Assembly (NCBI GenBank): GCA_964522015.1
Contig: CAZFST010000006.1
Span: 62,001-126,000, forward strand
Direction: 5' to 3'
DNA length: 64,000 nucleotides
From: QQWI01 sp964522015
GTDB lineage: Bacteria > Bacillota > Clostridia > Peptostreptococcales > Acidaminobacteraceae
Shown: positions 16,293 to 25,078 of the stretch, in pieces
Layout: every line of letters starts with the position of its first letter
How positions within the stretch are numbered: the stretch's first letter is position 1
Made by a program: the position numbers and the translations under genes
Notes under the pieces: generated by a model
What the model saw: only the letters and a program-made list of their open reading frames with translations
Told to the model about the DNA's origin: nothing
The model's database searches: none

Positions 16293-17685
16293 AACCTATA
16301 TTTCTGATATTGATCGGGGTTTATATGATATTGTGAACACTGAGAACCACCGTTTTGTGGCGGATAAAGGGCTCACAGATGAGATTATCAGAAGCATTTC
16401 GGCAGAAAAGAATGAACCGGAGTGGATGCTCAAGTTTAGGCTTAAATCCCTTGAGATTTATAAGTCTAAGCCTGTTCCAACTTGGGGGGCTGATTTATCG
16501 GATTTAGATGTAGAGAATATTGTCCATTATGTCAGACCCAATACTGAAATGGCAAGGTCTTGGGATGATGTGCCTGATGACATCAAACAGACATTTGAAC
16601 GCCTAGGGATACCCCAAGCTGAGCGAGAATCCCTAGCGGGGGTTGGGGCCCAGTATGACTCGGAAGTAGTTTATCATTCCATGCAGGAGAGTCTAAAGGC
16701 CCAGGGGGTAATTTACACGGATATGGATTCTGCCGTGAAAGACCACGAAGCCATTGTGAAGCAGTATTTTATGAGCTTAATTACCAACCGGGATCATAAG
16801 TTTTCGGCCCTTCACGGGGCGGTTTGGTCCGGTGGGTCTTTTGTGTATGTGCCAAAAGGGGTCAAGATTGAGAAGCCCCTCCAGTCGTATTTCAGACTCA
16901 ATGCTAAAGGTGCTGGGCAATTTGAGCATACGCTGATTGTGGTGGAAGAAGGTGCTGAACTCCACTTTATTGAAGGTTGCTCTGCACCTAAGTATGGTGT
17001 TCAGAATCTGCATGCGGGGGCCGTTGAGCTATTTGTTAAAAAAGGGGCTAAACTGAGGTACTCCACCATTGAGAACTGGTCTAGAAACATGTATAACCTT
17101 AACACTAAACGGTGCGCCGTGGATGCCCATGGGCGCATTGAGTGGGTTTCAGGCTCTTTTGGTTCTAGGGTGTCCATGCTTTACCCAATGAGTATTCTAA
17201 GGGGAGAGTATGCCTCAAGCGAATTTACAGGCATCACCTTTGCTGCTCAGGGTCAGTACCTGGATACGGGTACAAAAGTGGTCCATGCAGCCCCTTATAC
17301 CACTTCAATTGTCAATTCAAAGTCCATTTCAAAAAGCGGCGGTCATGCATTTTACAGGGGTCTTTTAAAGGTCACCCCAGGTGCCCATCACGTTAAATCT
17401 ACTGTGAATTGCGAGTCCTTGATGTTAGATTCTGAGTCTAGGTCTGATACCTTGCCGATTATAGAAGTGATGAATGACAAGGTGGATATTGGCCACGAGG
17501 CAAAAATTGGTCGCATCAGTGATGACACGATCTTTTACCTCATGAGCCGGGGTATACCAGAAGGTGAAGCCAAGGCCATGATTGTCCGTGGTTTTGTAGA
17601 ACCCATCACAAAAGAGTTGCCCCTCGAGTACGCCGTAGAGCTCAACAACCTAATCGGCCTAGAACTTGAAGGCACCATTGGCTAA
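16282..17685 (+). CDS. sufB: Fe-S cluster scaffold protein SufB
   Basis: 467 residues from ATG 16282, behind GAGGG and overlapping the sufC end; the earlier in-frame ATG at 16213 lies deep in sufC without a ribosome site. Typical SufB marks: K-N-E-P-E-W-M-L-K-F-R-L-K-S-L near the N-terminus, the beta-helix core, G-C-S-A-P-K-Y, L-H-A-G-A-V-E, and the C-terminal Y-L-M-S-R-G-I-P-E-G-E-A-K-A-M-I-V-R-G-F. It assembles Fe-S clusters with SufC and SufD. Length is normal. Confidence 0.97.
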   Translation: MATKTYISDIDRGLYDIVNTENHRFVADKGLTDEIIRSISAEKNEPEWMLKFRLKSLEIYKSKPVPTWGADLSDLDVENIVHYVRPNTEMARSWDDVPDDIKQTFERLGIPQAERESLAGVGAQYDSEVVYHSMQESLKAQGVIYTDMDSAVKDHEAIVKQYFMSLITNRDHKFSALHGAVWSGGSFVYVPKGVKIEKPLQSYFRLNAKGAGQFEHTLIVVEEGAELHFIEGCSAPKYGVQNLHAGAVELFVKKGAKLRYSTIENWSRNMYNLNTKRCAVDAHGRIEWVSGSFGSRVSMLYPMSILRGEYASSEFTGITFAAQGQYLDTGTKVVHAAPYTTSIVNSKSISKSGGHAFYRGLLKVTPGAHHVKSTVNCESLMLDSESRSDTLPIIEVMNDKVDIGHEAKIGRISDDTIFYLMSRGIPEGEAKAMIVRGFVEPITKELPLEYAVELNNLIGLELEGTIG

Positions 17686-17711
17686 CTGACCACAAAGATT
17701 AGGAGAATCCC

Positions 17712-19070
17712 ATGATAAATCAAGTACATGCCCTGCCAAGAAACATTGAGGGCTTAAAACAATATACATTAGAGCAACCGCAACCTGTATGGAAACGGGT
17801 GACATTACCCGAAAATTTATTTGAAAGACCAGTTGAGTCATCGGTTCAAGTGGTTGTAGATGAAGGTAAAGATCATGATTTAAGTGAGTCTGGTGAATTA
17901 ACAGGCTACTATGTTTTGACCCCTGAAGATTTGGAAAACCACAGGAACTTACCCATTAACCAAGAAACCCTTCAGCAGCTGTGGTTTCTAAATGACAATG
18001 GTCAAAAGGGCATGGGAAATGAGTTTACAAGCTTTGCAATTAGCGAGTTTAACGTAGGTGGCCTAGCCTATGCTAAGGCAAGGGAAACCAAGCGCATCAA
18101 GATTGGACACCTATTAGATGGTGGCGCCACGGTGGCCCATTACTTGGTGTATGCCGAGGCTGGTGCCAATCTAGAGGTGGTCTTGGATTTTTATGAGGAA
18201 GATGAAGAAATCAGGCAAGAAGGAGCAAGTGAAAAAGGAGAAGAGGGGGACAGAGTAGGAGGAGAAGGAAAAGGTGAAAGCGAAATAGATAAAGGACAAG
18301 GACAAGAGAAGGACAGCGTAGACCTTGCAAATGCCAGTGTGTCAACGCTTTACACGCAGATTTCTGTGTTGGCAAAGGCAGGGGCAACCGTCAAAGTCAC
18401 CAATTTGCAAAGACTTGGTGAGACCAGCAGGAGTTTCCAAAGTATCACCACACTTGCGGAAGAAGGCGCAAGTGTGACGGTTGGCGATTTACAGTTAGGG
18501 GGCGCCCTCAAAGCGTCAAGTGTTCACCAGCGGTTGAATGGGCGCCATGCGGATGTAAAAACATACGGACTTTATTATGGTGCACCAGATTCTCAAACCG
18601 ATATCTCTTACACCCTGAATCATGGGGCAAAAAAGACAACAGGACACATTTTAGCCAAAGGTGCACTGGACCATAACTCTAAAAAGGTGTTCCGTGGGAA
18701 TTTGATGTTTGACCAGGGGGCCAGCGCCTCCGTTGGCAAACAGGAAGAATTCGTGATGCTCCTTAGTGAGAAACTGCAGTCAGACTCTATACCAGGGCTC
18801 TTTTGTAAAGAAGATGACGTTATCGGCGAGCACGCCGCCAGCGTGGGCCAGGTGGATGGCGGCAAGCTCTTTTACCTCATGAGCCGTGGCTTCAGTGAGG
18901 CGGCAGCCCGCAAGCTCCTGATCCGGGCAGCCTATGAGGCTGTGCTCATTAAGCTAGAGGAACCCGAGGTAGCAGCCGCCGTCAGCCAACTGCTGGATCG
19001 GCGCTTGGACCCTGAATCCCAAGTCGTGGACTTATACCCTAAAACCAACGAAGGGCAGCTTGGCGCATGA
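17712..19070 (+). CDS. sufD: SufD-like Fe-S assembly protein with a low-complexity insertion
   Basis: 452 residues, partner of SufB in the SufBC(2)D complex. The conserved C-terminal half is seen (H-Q-R-L-N-G-R-H-A-D, L-A-K-G-A-L-D-H-N-S-K-K-V-F-R-G, C-K-E-D-D-V-I-G-E-H-A-A-S-V-G and Y-L-M-S-R-G-F-S-E-A-A-A-R-K-L). At about residues 172-203 a stretch rich in E, G, K, D and Q (bases about 18220-18320, A/G-rich with GGACAAGGACAA) interrupts a surface turn between Y-E-E-D-E-E and the S-V-S-T-L-Y-T strand. That is absent from usual SufD and parallels repeat-encoded loops in two purine-cluster enzymes. AGGAGA precedes the ATG; the stop overlaps sufS. Confidence 0.88.
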   Translation: MINQVHALPRNIEGLKQYTLEQPQPVWKRVTLPENLFERPVESSVQVVVDEGKDHDLSESGELTGYYVLTPEDLENHRNLPINQETLQQLWFLNDNGQKGMGNEFTSFAISEFNVGGLAYAKARETKRIKIGHLLDGGATVAHYLVYAEAGANLEVVLDFYEEDEEIRQEGASEKGEEGDRVGGEGKGESEIDKGQGQEKDSVDLANASVSTLYTQISVLAKAGATVKVTNLQRLGETSRSFQSITTLAEEGASVTVGDLQLGGALKASSVHQRLNGRHADVKTYGLYYGAPDSQTDISYTLNHGAKKTTGHILAKGALDHNSKKVFRGNLMFDQGASASVGKQEEFVMLLSEKLQSDSIPGLFCKEDDVIGEHAASVGQVDGGKLFYLMSRGFSEAAARKLLIRAAYEAVLIKLEEPEVAAAVSQLLDRRLDPESQVVDLYPKTNEGQLGA

Positions 19071-20461
19071 GAGCCCAGTTTGCAAGCCTAAATCCCGCAC
19101 CGGGGACACGCCCATCTTCATCATCAGCCCCCATTGGCACTGTATCATCTGCTTCAGGTCCTGCATTTGCACCTGATGGTGCCTTGGCCTCTACCTCTGC
19201 ACCCGGTCTTTTCTATTCGGTTGCACCAACACCATCAGCCGCTTCTCCCCTCGAATCCCCTCTTTTGACACCACCCCTTATCTACCTAGACAGCGCTGCC
19301 ACCACCCTAAAACCTCAGACAGTGATTGACCGGGTGGCTTATTACTTGGGTTACGAAAATGGGAGCCCCAACAGGGGAGCCCACCGTTTAAGCGTGGTGT
19401 CAACACAGCTTTACAATCGTTCAAAAGACAGGGTTAAAAGCTTTTTAAAGGCGCCAGAAGATTGGCATGTGGTCTATACTAAAAACGCCACAGAGAGCCT
19501 TAATTTAATCGCACAGAGTCTCCCGGCGGCAGCGTTAGAAGCTGGTGACGAGATAGCCATCACCATCACCGCCCACCACAGCAACATTCTCCCTTGGCAG
19601 CGACTTTGCCGGGAGCGGGGGGCAAAGCTAGTGTATCTTTATGTAGATAGCAATGGCCAGATTCTCCCAGATGAACTGTCTAAAATCAACCCACGCACAA
19701 GACTTGTCAGCTTCCCCTATGTGGTCAATGCCACAGGAGTGGTCCACCCTGCAAAGTCTTTAATTGATAAAGCAAAGTCAGTAGGCGCTATCAGTGTGGT
19801 TGACGGTGCCCAGGCAGTGGGTCATTTAGAGGTGAATCTGACAGACCTTGACCCGGACTTATTTGTGTTTTCAGCCCATAAAGTCTATGCCCCAGCAGGT
19901 CTTGGGGTCTTAATCGGTAAACCAGCGGTTTTAGAAACCTTTGAGCCCTTTTTACTGGGTGGGGACATGATTGAGTATGTCACAGAACAAACCGCAACCT
20001 TTGCCCCACTCCCACAAAGATTAGAGGCGGGGACTCAAAACGTGGTGGGGGCCGTAGGTTTAATGGCTGCTCTTGATTGGCTTGAAACCATTGGTTTGGA
20101 TAAGATTATGGCCCACGAAAACCATCTCACCAAACAGCTTTACAAAGCCCTTAAGGAGAGATCGGATATCACCCTATGTAGTCATTTAGATGACTTAGAA
20201 TTAGGGGCAGCATCTGAACATGGGGCCATCATTAGCTTTAGTGTCAGGGGCGTCCACCCCCACGATGTGGCCAGTATATTGGATTCACAGGGTGTGGCCA
20301 TCAGAGCAGGGCACCACTGCTGCCAGCCCCTGATGCACTATCAGAAAACCCCATCAACATGCCGTGCCAGCTTTGGCATTTACAATGACGAGGGCGATAT
20401 AGCAGCACTCTTATCTGCCCTGGATGCTGTAAAGGAGGTATTTGGAAATCATGTTAGCTAA
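19067..20461 (+). CDS. sufS: Cysteine desulfurase SufS with unusual N-terminal extension
   Basis: 464 residues, a type II PLP cysteine desulfurase supplying sulfur to SufU. Motifs: Y-L-D-S-A-A-T-T-L-K-P (73-83), the PLP lysine in F-S-A-H-K-V-Y-A-P-A-G (K272), R-A-G-H-H-C-C-Q, and the active Cys in S-T-C-R-A-S-F (C432). The first about 68 residues are S/A/P/G-rich low complexity and replace the short conserved helix that normally precedes Y-L-D-N-A-A-T. The start is taken at the ATGA overlap with sufD because no internal ribosome site is seen; a later TTG (about 19265) is possible. Confidence 0.93.
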   Translation: MRAQFASLNPAPGTRPSSSSAPIGTVSSASGPAFAPDGALASTSAPGLFYSVAPTPSAASPLESPLLTPPLIYLDSAATTLKPQTVIDRVAYYLGYENGSPNRGAHRLSVVSTQLYNRSKDRVKSFLKAPEDWHVVYTKNATESLNLIAQSLPAAALEAGDEIAITITAHHSNILPWQRLCRERGAKLVYLYVDSNGQILPDELSKINPRTRLVSFPYVVNATGVVHPAKSLIDKAKSVGAISVVDGAQAVGHLEVNLTDLDPDLFVFSAHKVYAPAGLGVLIGKPAVLETFEPFLLGGDMIEYVTEQTATFAPLPQRLEAGTQNVVGAVGLMAALDWLETIGLDKIMAHENHLTKQLYKALKERSDITLCSHLDDLELGAASEHGAIISFSVRGVHPHDVASILDSQGVAIRAGHHCCQPLMHYQKTPSTCRASFGIYNDEGDIAALLSALDAVKEVFGNHVS

Positions 20462-20897
20462 TCTGTATTCAGATTTGATTTTAAGTCACAACCAGAAAAG
20501 TCCACATAAGGGACAACTCGAAGAAGCAGGCTATGTGGAACGGGGCCACAACCCAAATTGTGGCGACGACTTAACCCTCATGGTTACCTTGAACGACGAT
20601 GTTATTGCCGAAGCGAAATTTATGGGAACAGGTTGTGCCATCAGCACCGCCAGTATGTCCATCATGATTGGTCTTGTGAAGGGAAAGTCCCTAGAAGATG
20701 CAAAATCCCTGGCAGGCCTTTATCTTGGGATGATCAAGGGGGATTGTCTCTCAAAGGAATCCAAGCGTTTATTGCAGGATGCCTTGGCATTTGAAGGGAT
20801 TCGGGATATGCCCGCTCGGGTAAAATGTGCAACTCTTGGCTGGCACTGCTTGCATGTTGTGGTGTCTCAAGCGGAAGCAGTCCTAGAAACCACGTGA
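20451..20897 (+). CDS. sufU: Zinc-dependent sulfurtransferase/scaffold SufU
   Basis: 148 residues from ATG 20451; AAAGGAGG (20431-20438) is 12 nt upstream, while the TTG at 20442 is too close to it. IscU/SufU fold: G-H-N-P-N-C-G-D-D (C37, D39), F-M-G-T-G-C-A-I-S-T-A-S (C62) and V-K-C-A-T-L-G-W-H (C126), with the insertion before the last Cys typical of SufU. SufU accepts persulfide sulfur from SufS. Last gene of the SUF operon; its start overlaps the sufS end. Confidence 0.95.
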   Translation: MLANLYSDLILSHNQKSPHKGQLEEAGYVERGHNPNCGDDLTLMVTLNDDVIAEAKFMGTGCAISTASMSIMIGLVKGKSLEDAKSLAGLYLGMIKGDCLSKESKRLLQDALAFEGIRDMPARVKCATLGWHCLHVVVSQAEAVLETT

Positions 20898-20942
20898 TGT
20901 GAGAAATGTCTGACAACTTCCCTAGAATGATTGTAGGTGGTA

Positions 20943-20951
20943 TGTTATACT
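20943..20951 (+). promoter_or_regulatory. Extended -10 promoter for the Nudix gene
   Basis: TGTTATACT (20943-20951) fits an extended -10 (TGnTATAAT-like) 27 nt before the ATG at 20979. No convincing -35 is present, as is common for extended -10 promoters. It would give the Nudix-phosphoesterase pair its own start inside the gap after sufU. Confidence 0.4.
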
Positions 20952-20978
20952 GTTGAAAAGCATATAAGGGGGCTTGTG

Positions 20979-21407
20979 ATGGAAACGTGTCAACAGTTTC
21001 GGATTGCGGTGAGGGGTTTTGTAACTAACCCAGAGGGCAAAGTATTGATGCTAAAGCGGAGTAAGCCTGCCAGGGGAGAAATGGGATTTTGGGAACTGCC
21101 CGGTGGTGGACTGGATCATGGAGAAGCCCCACAAGAGGCTTTAGCCCGAGAGATCTTTGAAGAAACAGGCCTTAGCGCTGCGATTAAAGAACCCCTATTG
21201 GTATGGCACTATTTACGGAGCCCGGACCTTCAAATTATCGGCATGACTTTTAACTGCCAGTATACTTCCGGTGAGGTTTGTTTGTCTCACGAACACGATG
21301 ATTATATTTGGGTGAAACCAGAGGGGATTTCAGAGCTAAAGGTCTTTCCAGAGCTTCAAGATGAAATTCAGACCCTCTTGCTTGAAAAACGGCTAGGCAG
21401 CTTATGA
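20979..21407 (+). CDS. Nudix hydrolase
   Basis: 142 residues from ATG 20979 (AAGGGGG 6 nt upstream). The Nudix box G-G-G-L-D-H-G-E-A-P-Q-E-A-L-A-R-E-I-F-E-E-T-G-L is complete (about residues 37-60), so it should bind Mg2+ and cleave a nucleoside diphosphate linked to another moiety. N-terminal R-I-A-V-R-G-F-V-T-N-P-E-G-K-V-L-M-L-K-R-S is typical of small MutT-like enzymes. The substrate cannot be told from sequence. Its stop overlaps the next start (ATGA). Confidence 0.9.
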   Translation: METCQQFRIAVRGFVTNPEGKVLMLKRSKPARGEMGFWELPGGGLDHGEAPQEALAREIFEETGLSAAIKEPLLVWHYLRSPDLQIIGMTFNCQYTSGEVCLSHEHDDYIWVKPEGISELKVFPELQDEIQTLLLEKRLGSL

Positions 21408-22231
21408 TCTGGGAACTGTTCAGTAGCACTTTAACCGTTCTGTTCTTTATCGGCCTTGCCATCATGGCCTATGCCCATTACATTGAACCCCATACCTTAG
21501 ACGTAACCCATCACCATTTAAAGCACGGACAAACCACCAGATCAAACCTGCGCATTATCCAGATTTCAGACATTCATTTAGGGGATCATATCTCACTGAA
21601 GCACTTTGATTTTTTGATTGACCACGTGAATGCCCTGGATCCAGATGTGGTTTTACTCACTGGGGATCTTTTAGATGCTGCAGAGCGGTATAAGTTTTCA
21701 GATCAAATTGGAGCTTCTTTGGCCCGTGTTAAAGCCACCTATGGCAAATATGCCATCTATGGCAATCACGAATACAGCGGTGGCGGGGTGGCACAGCTGG
21801 CACAAAGTGCTGTTGAAGGAAATTTTGAATTACTGGTTAATCAGATTATCACAGTAAAGCATCCAACCCTTAAGATCTCTATTGGCGGGGCAGACTGCGC
21901 CATTTATGGTGAGCGGCGACCGGAGTTTTGTGCTGATTTTAACGAGAACCACTTTAACCTTTTAATGCTCCATCAAGCAGATGCTGTTCATCATTATCAT
22001 GAGCACCCCATTGACGTGGTCCTATCAGGGCACACCCACGCAGGACAGATTGCCTTTCCTTTTTTAGGTGCTTTGATTTTACCTGAAATGGGCAGGAAGT
22101 TTGTTAAGGGCTGGTACGATTTAAAGACCAAGCGGGGCACTCAGCTTTATGTGAATAGAGGATTTGGCATGACCATGCTGCCTTTTAGACTACTGAGTAA
22201 ACCTGAGATTAGCGTTTTTGATATTTCATGA
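21404..22231 (+). CDS. Membrane-anchored metallophosphoesterase (YkuE/YaeI-like)
   Basis: 275 residues with an N-terminal TM helix (about 5-24), then a calcineurin-type phosphoesterase: D-I-H-L-G-D, T-G-D-L-L-D, G-N-H-E-Y and L-S-G-H-T-H-A-G-Q supply the two-metal site. R-G-F-G-M-T-M-L-P-F-R near the end is typical of the YkuE/YaeI group, thought to act on lipid or cell-wall precursors such as UDP-2,3-diacylglucosamine analogues. Orientation relative to the membrane and substrate are not established. Confidence 0.88.
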   Translation: MIWELFSSTLTVLFFIGLAIMAYAHYIEPHTLDVTHHHLKHGQTTRSNLRIIQISDIHLGDHISLKHFDFLIDHVNALDPDVVLLTGDLLDAAERYKFSDQIGASLARVKATYGKYAIYGNHEYSGGGVAQLAQSAVEGNFELLVNQIITVKHPTLKISIGGADCAIYGERRPEFCADFNENHFNLLMLHQADAVHHYHEHPIDVVLSGHTHAGQIAFPFLGALILPEMGRKFVKGWYDLKTKRGTQLYVNRGFGMTMLPFRLLSKPEISVFDIS

Positions 22232-22246
22232 ATGAAACCCTAAAAA

Positions 22247-22332
22247 AAATCGGGGCATAATCCTAATTCGATGCCTAACCGCGCCTGTTGCGCGGTTTTT
22301 TACGGTCTCGAATCAGGATTATGCCCCGATTT
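22247..22332 (+). repeat. Nested hairpin element with an internal rho-independent terminator
   Basis: Outer arms of 25 nt (22247-22271 and 22308-22332; one mismatch) enclose an inner perfect stem AACCGCGC-ctgtt-GCGCGGTT (22277-22297) followed by TTTTTTACGGTCTC. The inner core recurs, reversed, at 41126-41205 with compensatory base changes, while the outer arms are unrelated but again palindromic. It lies directly behind the phosphoesterase gene and can terminate plus-strand transcription. Its recurrence suggests a dispersed element. Confidence 0.85.
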
Positions 22333-22368
22333 GTAAAGGGCTGATGGATGGAAAGATCATAAGGGATG

Positions 22369-22559
22369 GATTTACTGACGTAAATCAGGGTAAGGATTAA
22401 GGGATAAAAGATTAAAAGATTAAAAGGGATGGATTTACTGACGTAAATCGGGTAAGGAATAAGGGATCAAAGGATTAAAGGGATGGATTTACTAACGTAA
22501 ATCGAAGGTAAGGAATAAGGGATCAAAGGATTGAAGGGATGGATTTACTAACGTAAATC
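22369..22559. repeat. Four spaced copies of an 18-bp palindrome GATTTAC-TNAC-GTAAATC
   Basis: Perfect 7-bp arms around TGAC or TAAC occur at 22369-22386, 22432-22449, 22486-22503 and 22542-22559. They sit within longer direct repeats of about 54-63 bp that also share GGGATG before and GGTAAGGAATAAGGGATCAAAGG after the palindrome. They fill the gap between two convergent genes. No open frame is present. A protein-binding array, RNA stem series or minisatellite are all possible. A related CGTAAATCAGGGATA occurs inside the kinase gene end near 22660. Confidence 0.85.
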
Positions 22560-22587
22560 AGGGTAGGGAACAAAGGATGCAAAAAGA

Positions 22588-24279
22588 TTAGAGGTAAAGG
22601 GTTATAAAGATTTGTGTGCCTTTCCCGGGTTCGCTGATGATGTTGAAGGTGGACTGGTTTGCGTAAATCAGGGATAGGCGGTTTTTGACGTTGTCTAGGC
22701 CTACGCCCCCTAGATTTGGTTGGTTTTGACGTAATGCATCTTGATTGAAGCCAACGCCGTTATCGGTGATACTGATAATGAGGCATTGGCTATTTTTTAT
22801 GGGGTCAAAATTTAACTTCGCACTGATAGTGACTAAGCCCTTGGTCCCTAGGGGTTTGATGCCGTGATAGATGGCATTTTCAACTAAGGGCTGCAGGAGT
22901 ATTTTAGGCACTAGAATATCGGATGCATCTGGGTCCAGCTCTAAATTGTAGGTGAGTTTATCGCTGTAGCGTTTGCTTTGAATAAATAGATATTGTCTTG
23001 CATGATCAAATTCTTGTGAAAGGGGAATAAAGTCTTCTCCTTGACTCAGTGAAATTCTGAAAAATTTTGAAAGGGACTTGGTAATGGCAATCACGTTGTC
23101 GCTATCTTGGAATTCTGCCATCCAAACGATGGTGTCCAGGGTATTGTAAAGAAAGTGGGGATTGATTTGGCTATAAAGGACTTTGATTTCTGACTCTCTT
23201 AGGTAGCGTTCTTTTTCTTTGATGTCCTTCATTAAGTGCTGAATATTTGTGGCCATGGCACTAAAGCGATGGCTCAGTTGGTCAATTTCTAGATTGTTGG
23301 CAGGTTCAATGGTGACGGTTTCCAAATCAGTGGAAAAAGCCATCATGGCCTTTTGTAGGTTGTTAATGGGCTTTGTGATGGATGAGGCAATGACCACACC
23401 GCTACCCAGAACTATCATAAGAAGGATGATGCCAATGGCCATGATAGTTTCGAAGATTTGTCTTCTGGCGACAGCCATTTGATCCAGGGATGACATACCA
23501 ACTAATAACCAATCGGCATTTTTTAATTGGTAATGATGGGTGAGTTTGTCCATGCCTTTATCATAGCCTGTGCCCATCTCACAGATAAGGATTAGTTTAT
23601 CCTGTAGGGCCTTAGAATCGAAATAGGCTGGATTTTGGTGGTAGACCAGCTCATTGTTGACGGTTAAAATAAAAGCTTCACCTGTTGCGCCTAGATTCAA
23701 ATTGTTAAGTTGTTCTTCAATCACTTTGTACGAGAAGTCCAATAAAAACACACCTAAATGCTGACCATTTTCATCGAGTACTTCTTGGCCCACAGAAATG
23801 ACCCAGGTGCTTTTGTCCATAGTAAAGTCGGTCCGCCGTATTGAGGTCAGTACAGGCATACCCATATTTGCCATGGCTAAGGCATACCAAGGTTCCTTTT
23901 CAAGTTGGTCGGTGTGTTTTACAAGTTCAGAGGAGTTAACGGAAGAATGGGAATTTAAAATGGTCTGTATCCGAACCATGATTCTTTGTCTTGCTGCTTG
24001 GTCATCACTTTTCAAAAATGCAATGGTATCAGGGTCCTGGGCGACTACCTTTGATAATGTTTTCAAGTTATCAAGGTATTGATCAATCAATCGACCATTG
24101 TCATCTACAGAAGAGATGGTCTCACTCAAGGCTTCTTTTAAAAATAAGTCGCTGATGCTGACATATAAAACCGTCCCTAAGAGCGCAACTGCAATTAGGC
24201 TGGTTAAAAAGTAATAGGCTGCAATTTGAAAGCGGAGGTATTTAAAAATTCTTGGTTTCCATAGGGGGAACTTGATCAT
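22588..24279 (-). CDS. YesM/LytS-type sensor histidine kinase
   Basis: 563 residues: TM1 about 20-42, CACHE-like extracytoplasmic sensor about 45-265, TM2 about 277-298, HAMP about 300-352, His_kinase domain with L-Y-S-Q-I-N-P-H-F-L-Y-N-T-L (H375), and HATPase with V-E-N-A-I-Y-H-G, D-N-G-V-G-F and G-V-G-L-D-N-V-K-N-R-L. Its frame overlaps the end of the response-regulator gene by 38 nt, so the pair is co-translated. Its genes follow ccdA-tlpA-msrAB, the order of the pneumococcal CcdA1-Etrx1-MsrAB1-RR09-HK09 locus. The signal is unknown. Confidence 0.93.
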   Translation of the reverse strand: MIKFPLWKPRIFKYLRFQIAAYYFLTSLIAVALLGTVLYVSISDLFLKEALSETISSVDDNGRLIDQYLDNLKTLSKVVAQDPDTIAFLKSDDQAARQRIMVRIQTILNSHSSVNSSELVKHTDQLEKEPWYALAMANMGMPVLTSIRRTDFTMDKSTWVISVGQEVLDENGQHLGVFLLDFSYKVIEEQLNNLNLGATGEAFILTVNNELVYHQNPAYFDSKALQDKLILICEMGTGYDKGMDKLTHHYQLKNADWLLVGMSSLDQMAVARRQIFETIMAIGIILLMIVLGSGVVIASSITKPINNLQKAMMAFSTDLETVTIEPANNLEIDQLSHRFSAMATNIQHLMKDIKEKERYLRESEIKVLYSQINPHFLYNTLDTIVWMAEFQDSDNVIAITKSLSKFFRISLSQGEDFIPLSQEFDHARQYLFIQSKRYSDKLTYNLELDPDASDILVPKILLQPLVENAIYHGIKPLGTKGLVTISAKLNFDPIKNSQCLIISITDNGVGFNQDALRQNQPNLGGVGLDNVKNRLSLIYANQSTFNIISEPGKGTQIFITLYL

Positions 24280-25060
24280 GGGCTTGCCTCACATTTTGCA
24301 CAAATTGCTTTGGTGACATACCGTATGTTTTTTTGAATCTTGTGCTGAAGTAATTTACATCTTCAAAACCCACTGTTTCAGCGATTTCGTAGATTTTCAG
24401 TTGACTGGTCAATAAGAGAAGCTTGGCTCGCTCTAAGCGTTTTTGTAGGACAAAATCCTGAAAGGGTATGCCAAATGTGGTCTTAAAAAGGCTACTCAGG
24501 TAACTAGGACTTAGATTGAGCTGTGACGCAAGAGCCGTTAAAGAAAAATAGGGATTGAAAAGTTCTTGGTCTAGCGCAGCTTGTATTTGAGATCGATAGG
24601 CCCCATTCATACCTTGTTCAGTAGCCAGAGCATTTTGTTTTAATGCACTGATGACAGTTTCAGATAATGCTTCTCTTTTTACTTCTGTCTCATACTTTTC
24701 AATCAGCTTAAAGAGGATATTTGAAATGTCTACTTTGCTAACTGGCTTTAAAACAAATTCATCAACGCCGATACGTAGGGCTGAAACGGCGTAATCAAAG
24801 TAATCATAGCCAGTAATCATGGCAATTTTTGTACTGGGATTATGGGATTTTATTCGCTCTGCCAATTCTATGCCATTCATGAGGGGCAAATTGATATCCA
24901 GTAAAACCAACTGGGGGCTATGAGCCATATATAGCTCAAGCCCCTGTTGGCCATCTTCTGCTTCATAGTAGTTTCCTATTTTCAAAGATTCAAAATTGAT
25001 TAAAGTCATCATCCCACGTCTAATTAAGGGTTCGTCTTCAACAATGAGTAATTTGTACAT
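24242..25060 (-). CDS. YesN-type response regulator with AraC DNA-binding domain
   Basis: 272 residues. Receiver domain 1-120 with phospho-acceptor D55 in V-L-L-D-I-N-L-P and the switch T/K residues in M-I-T-G-Y and V-L-K-P-V. The C-terminal AraC/XylS double HTH (about 160-262) has L-S-P-S-Y-L-S-S-L-F-K and V-G-F-E-D-V-N-Y-F-S-T-R-F-K-K-T-Y-G-M-S-P-K-Q-F. GAGGTC lies upstream of the ATG, 18 nt after msrAB. Partner of the kinase that follows. Targets are not in evidence; autoregulation of this operon is a fair guess. Confidence 0.93.
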   Translation of the reverse strand: MYKLLIVEDEPLIRRGMMTLINFESLKIGNYYEAEDGQQGLELYMAHSPQLVLLDINLPLMNGIELAERIKSHNPSTKIAMITGYDYFDYAVSALRIGVDEFVLKPVSKVDISNILFKLIEKYETEVKREALSETVISALKQNALATEQGMNGAYRSQIQAALDQELFNPYFSLTALASQLNLSPSYLSSLFKTTFGIPFQDFVLQKRLERAKLLLLTSQLKIYEIAETVGFEDVNYFSTRFKKTYGMSPKQFVQNVRQAHDQVPPMETKNF

Positions 25061-25078
25061 GCTTGACCTCGTTTGGTT

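Noticed and set aside
22369..22559. CRISPR-like array
   Set aside because: Repeat units are 54-63 bp with conserved spacers, not variable spacers, and no cas gene is nearby.
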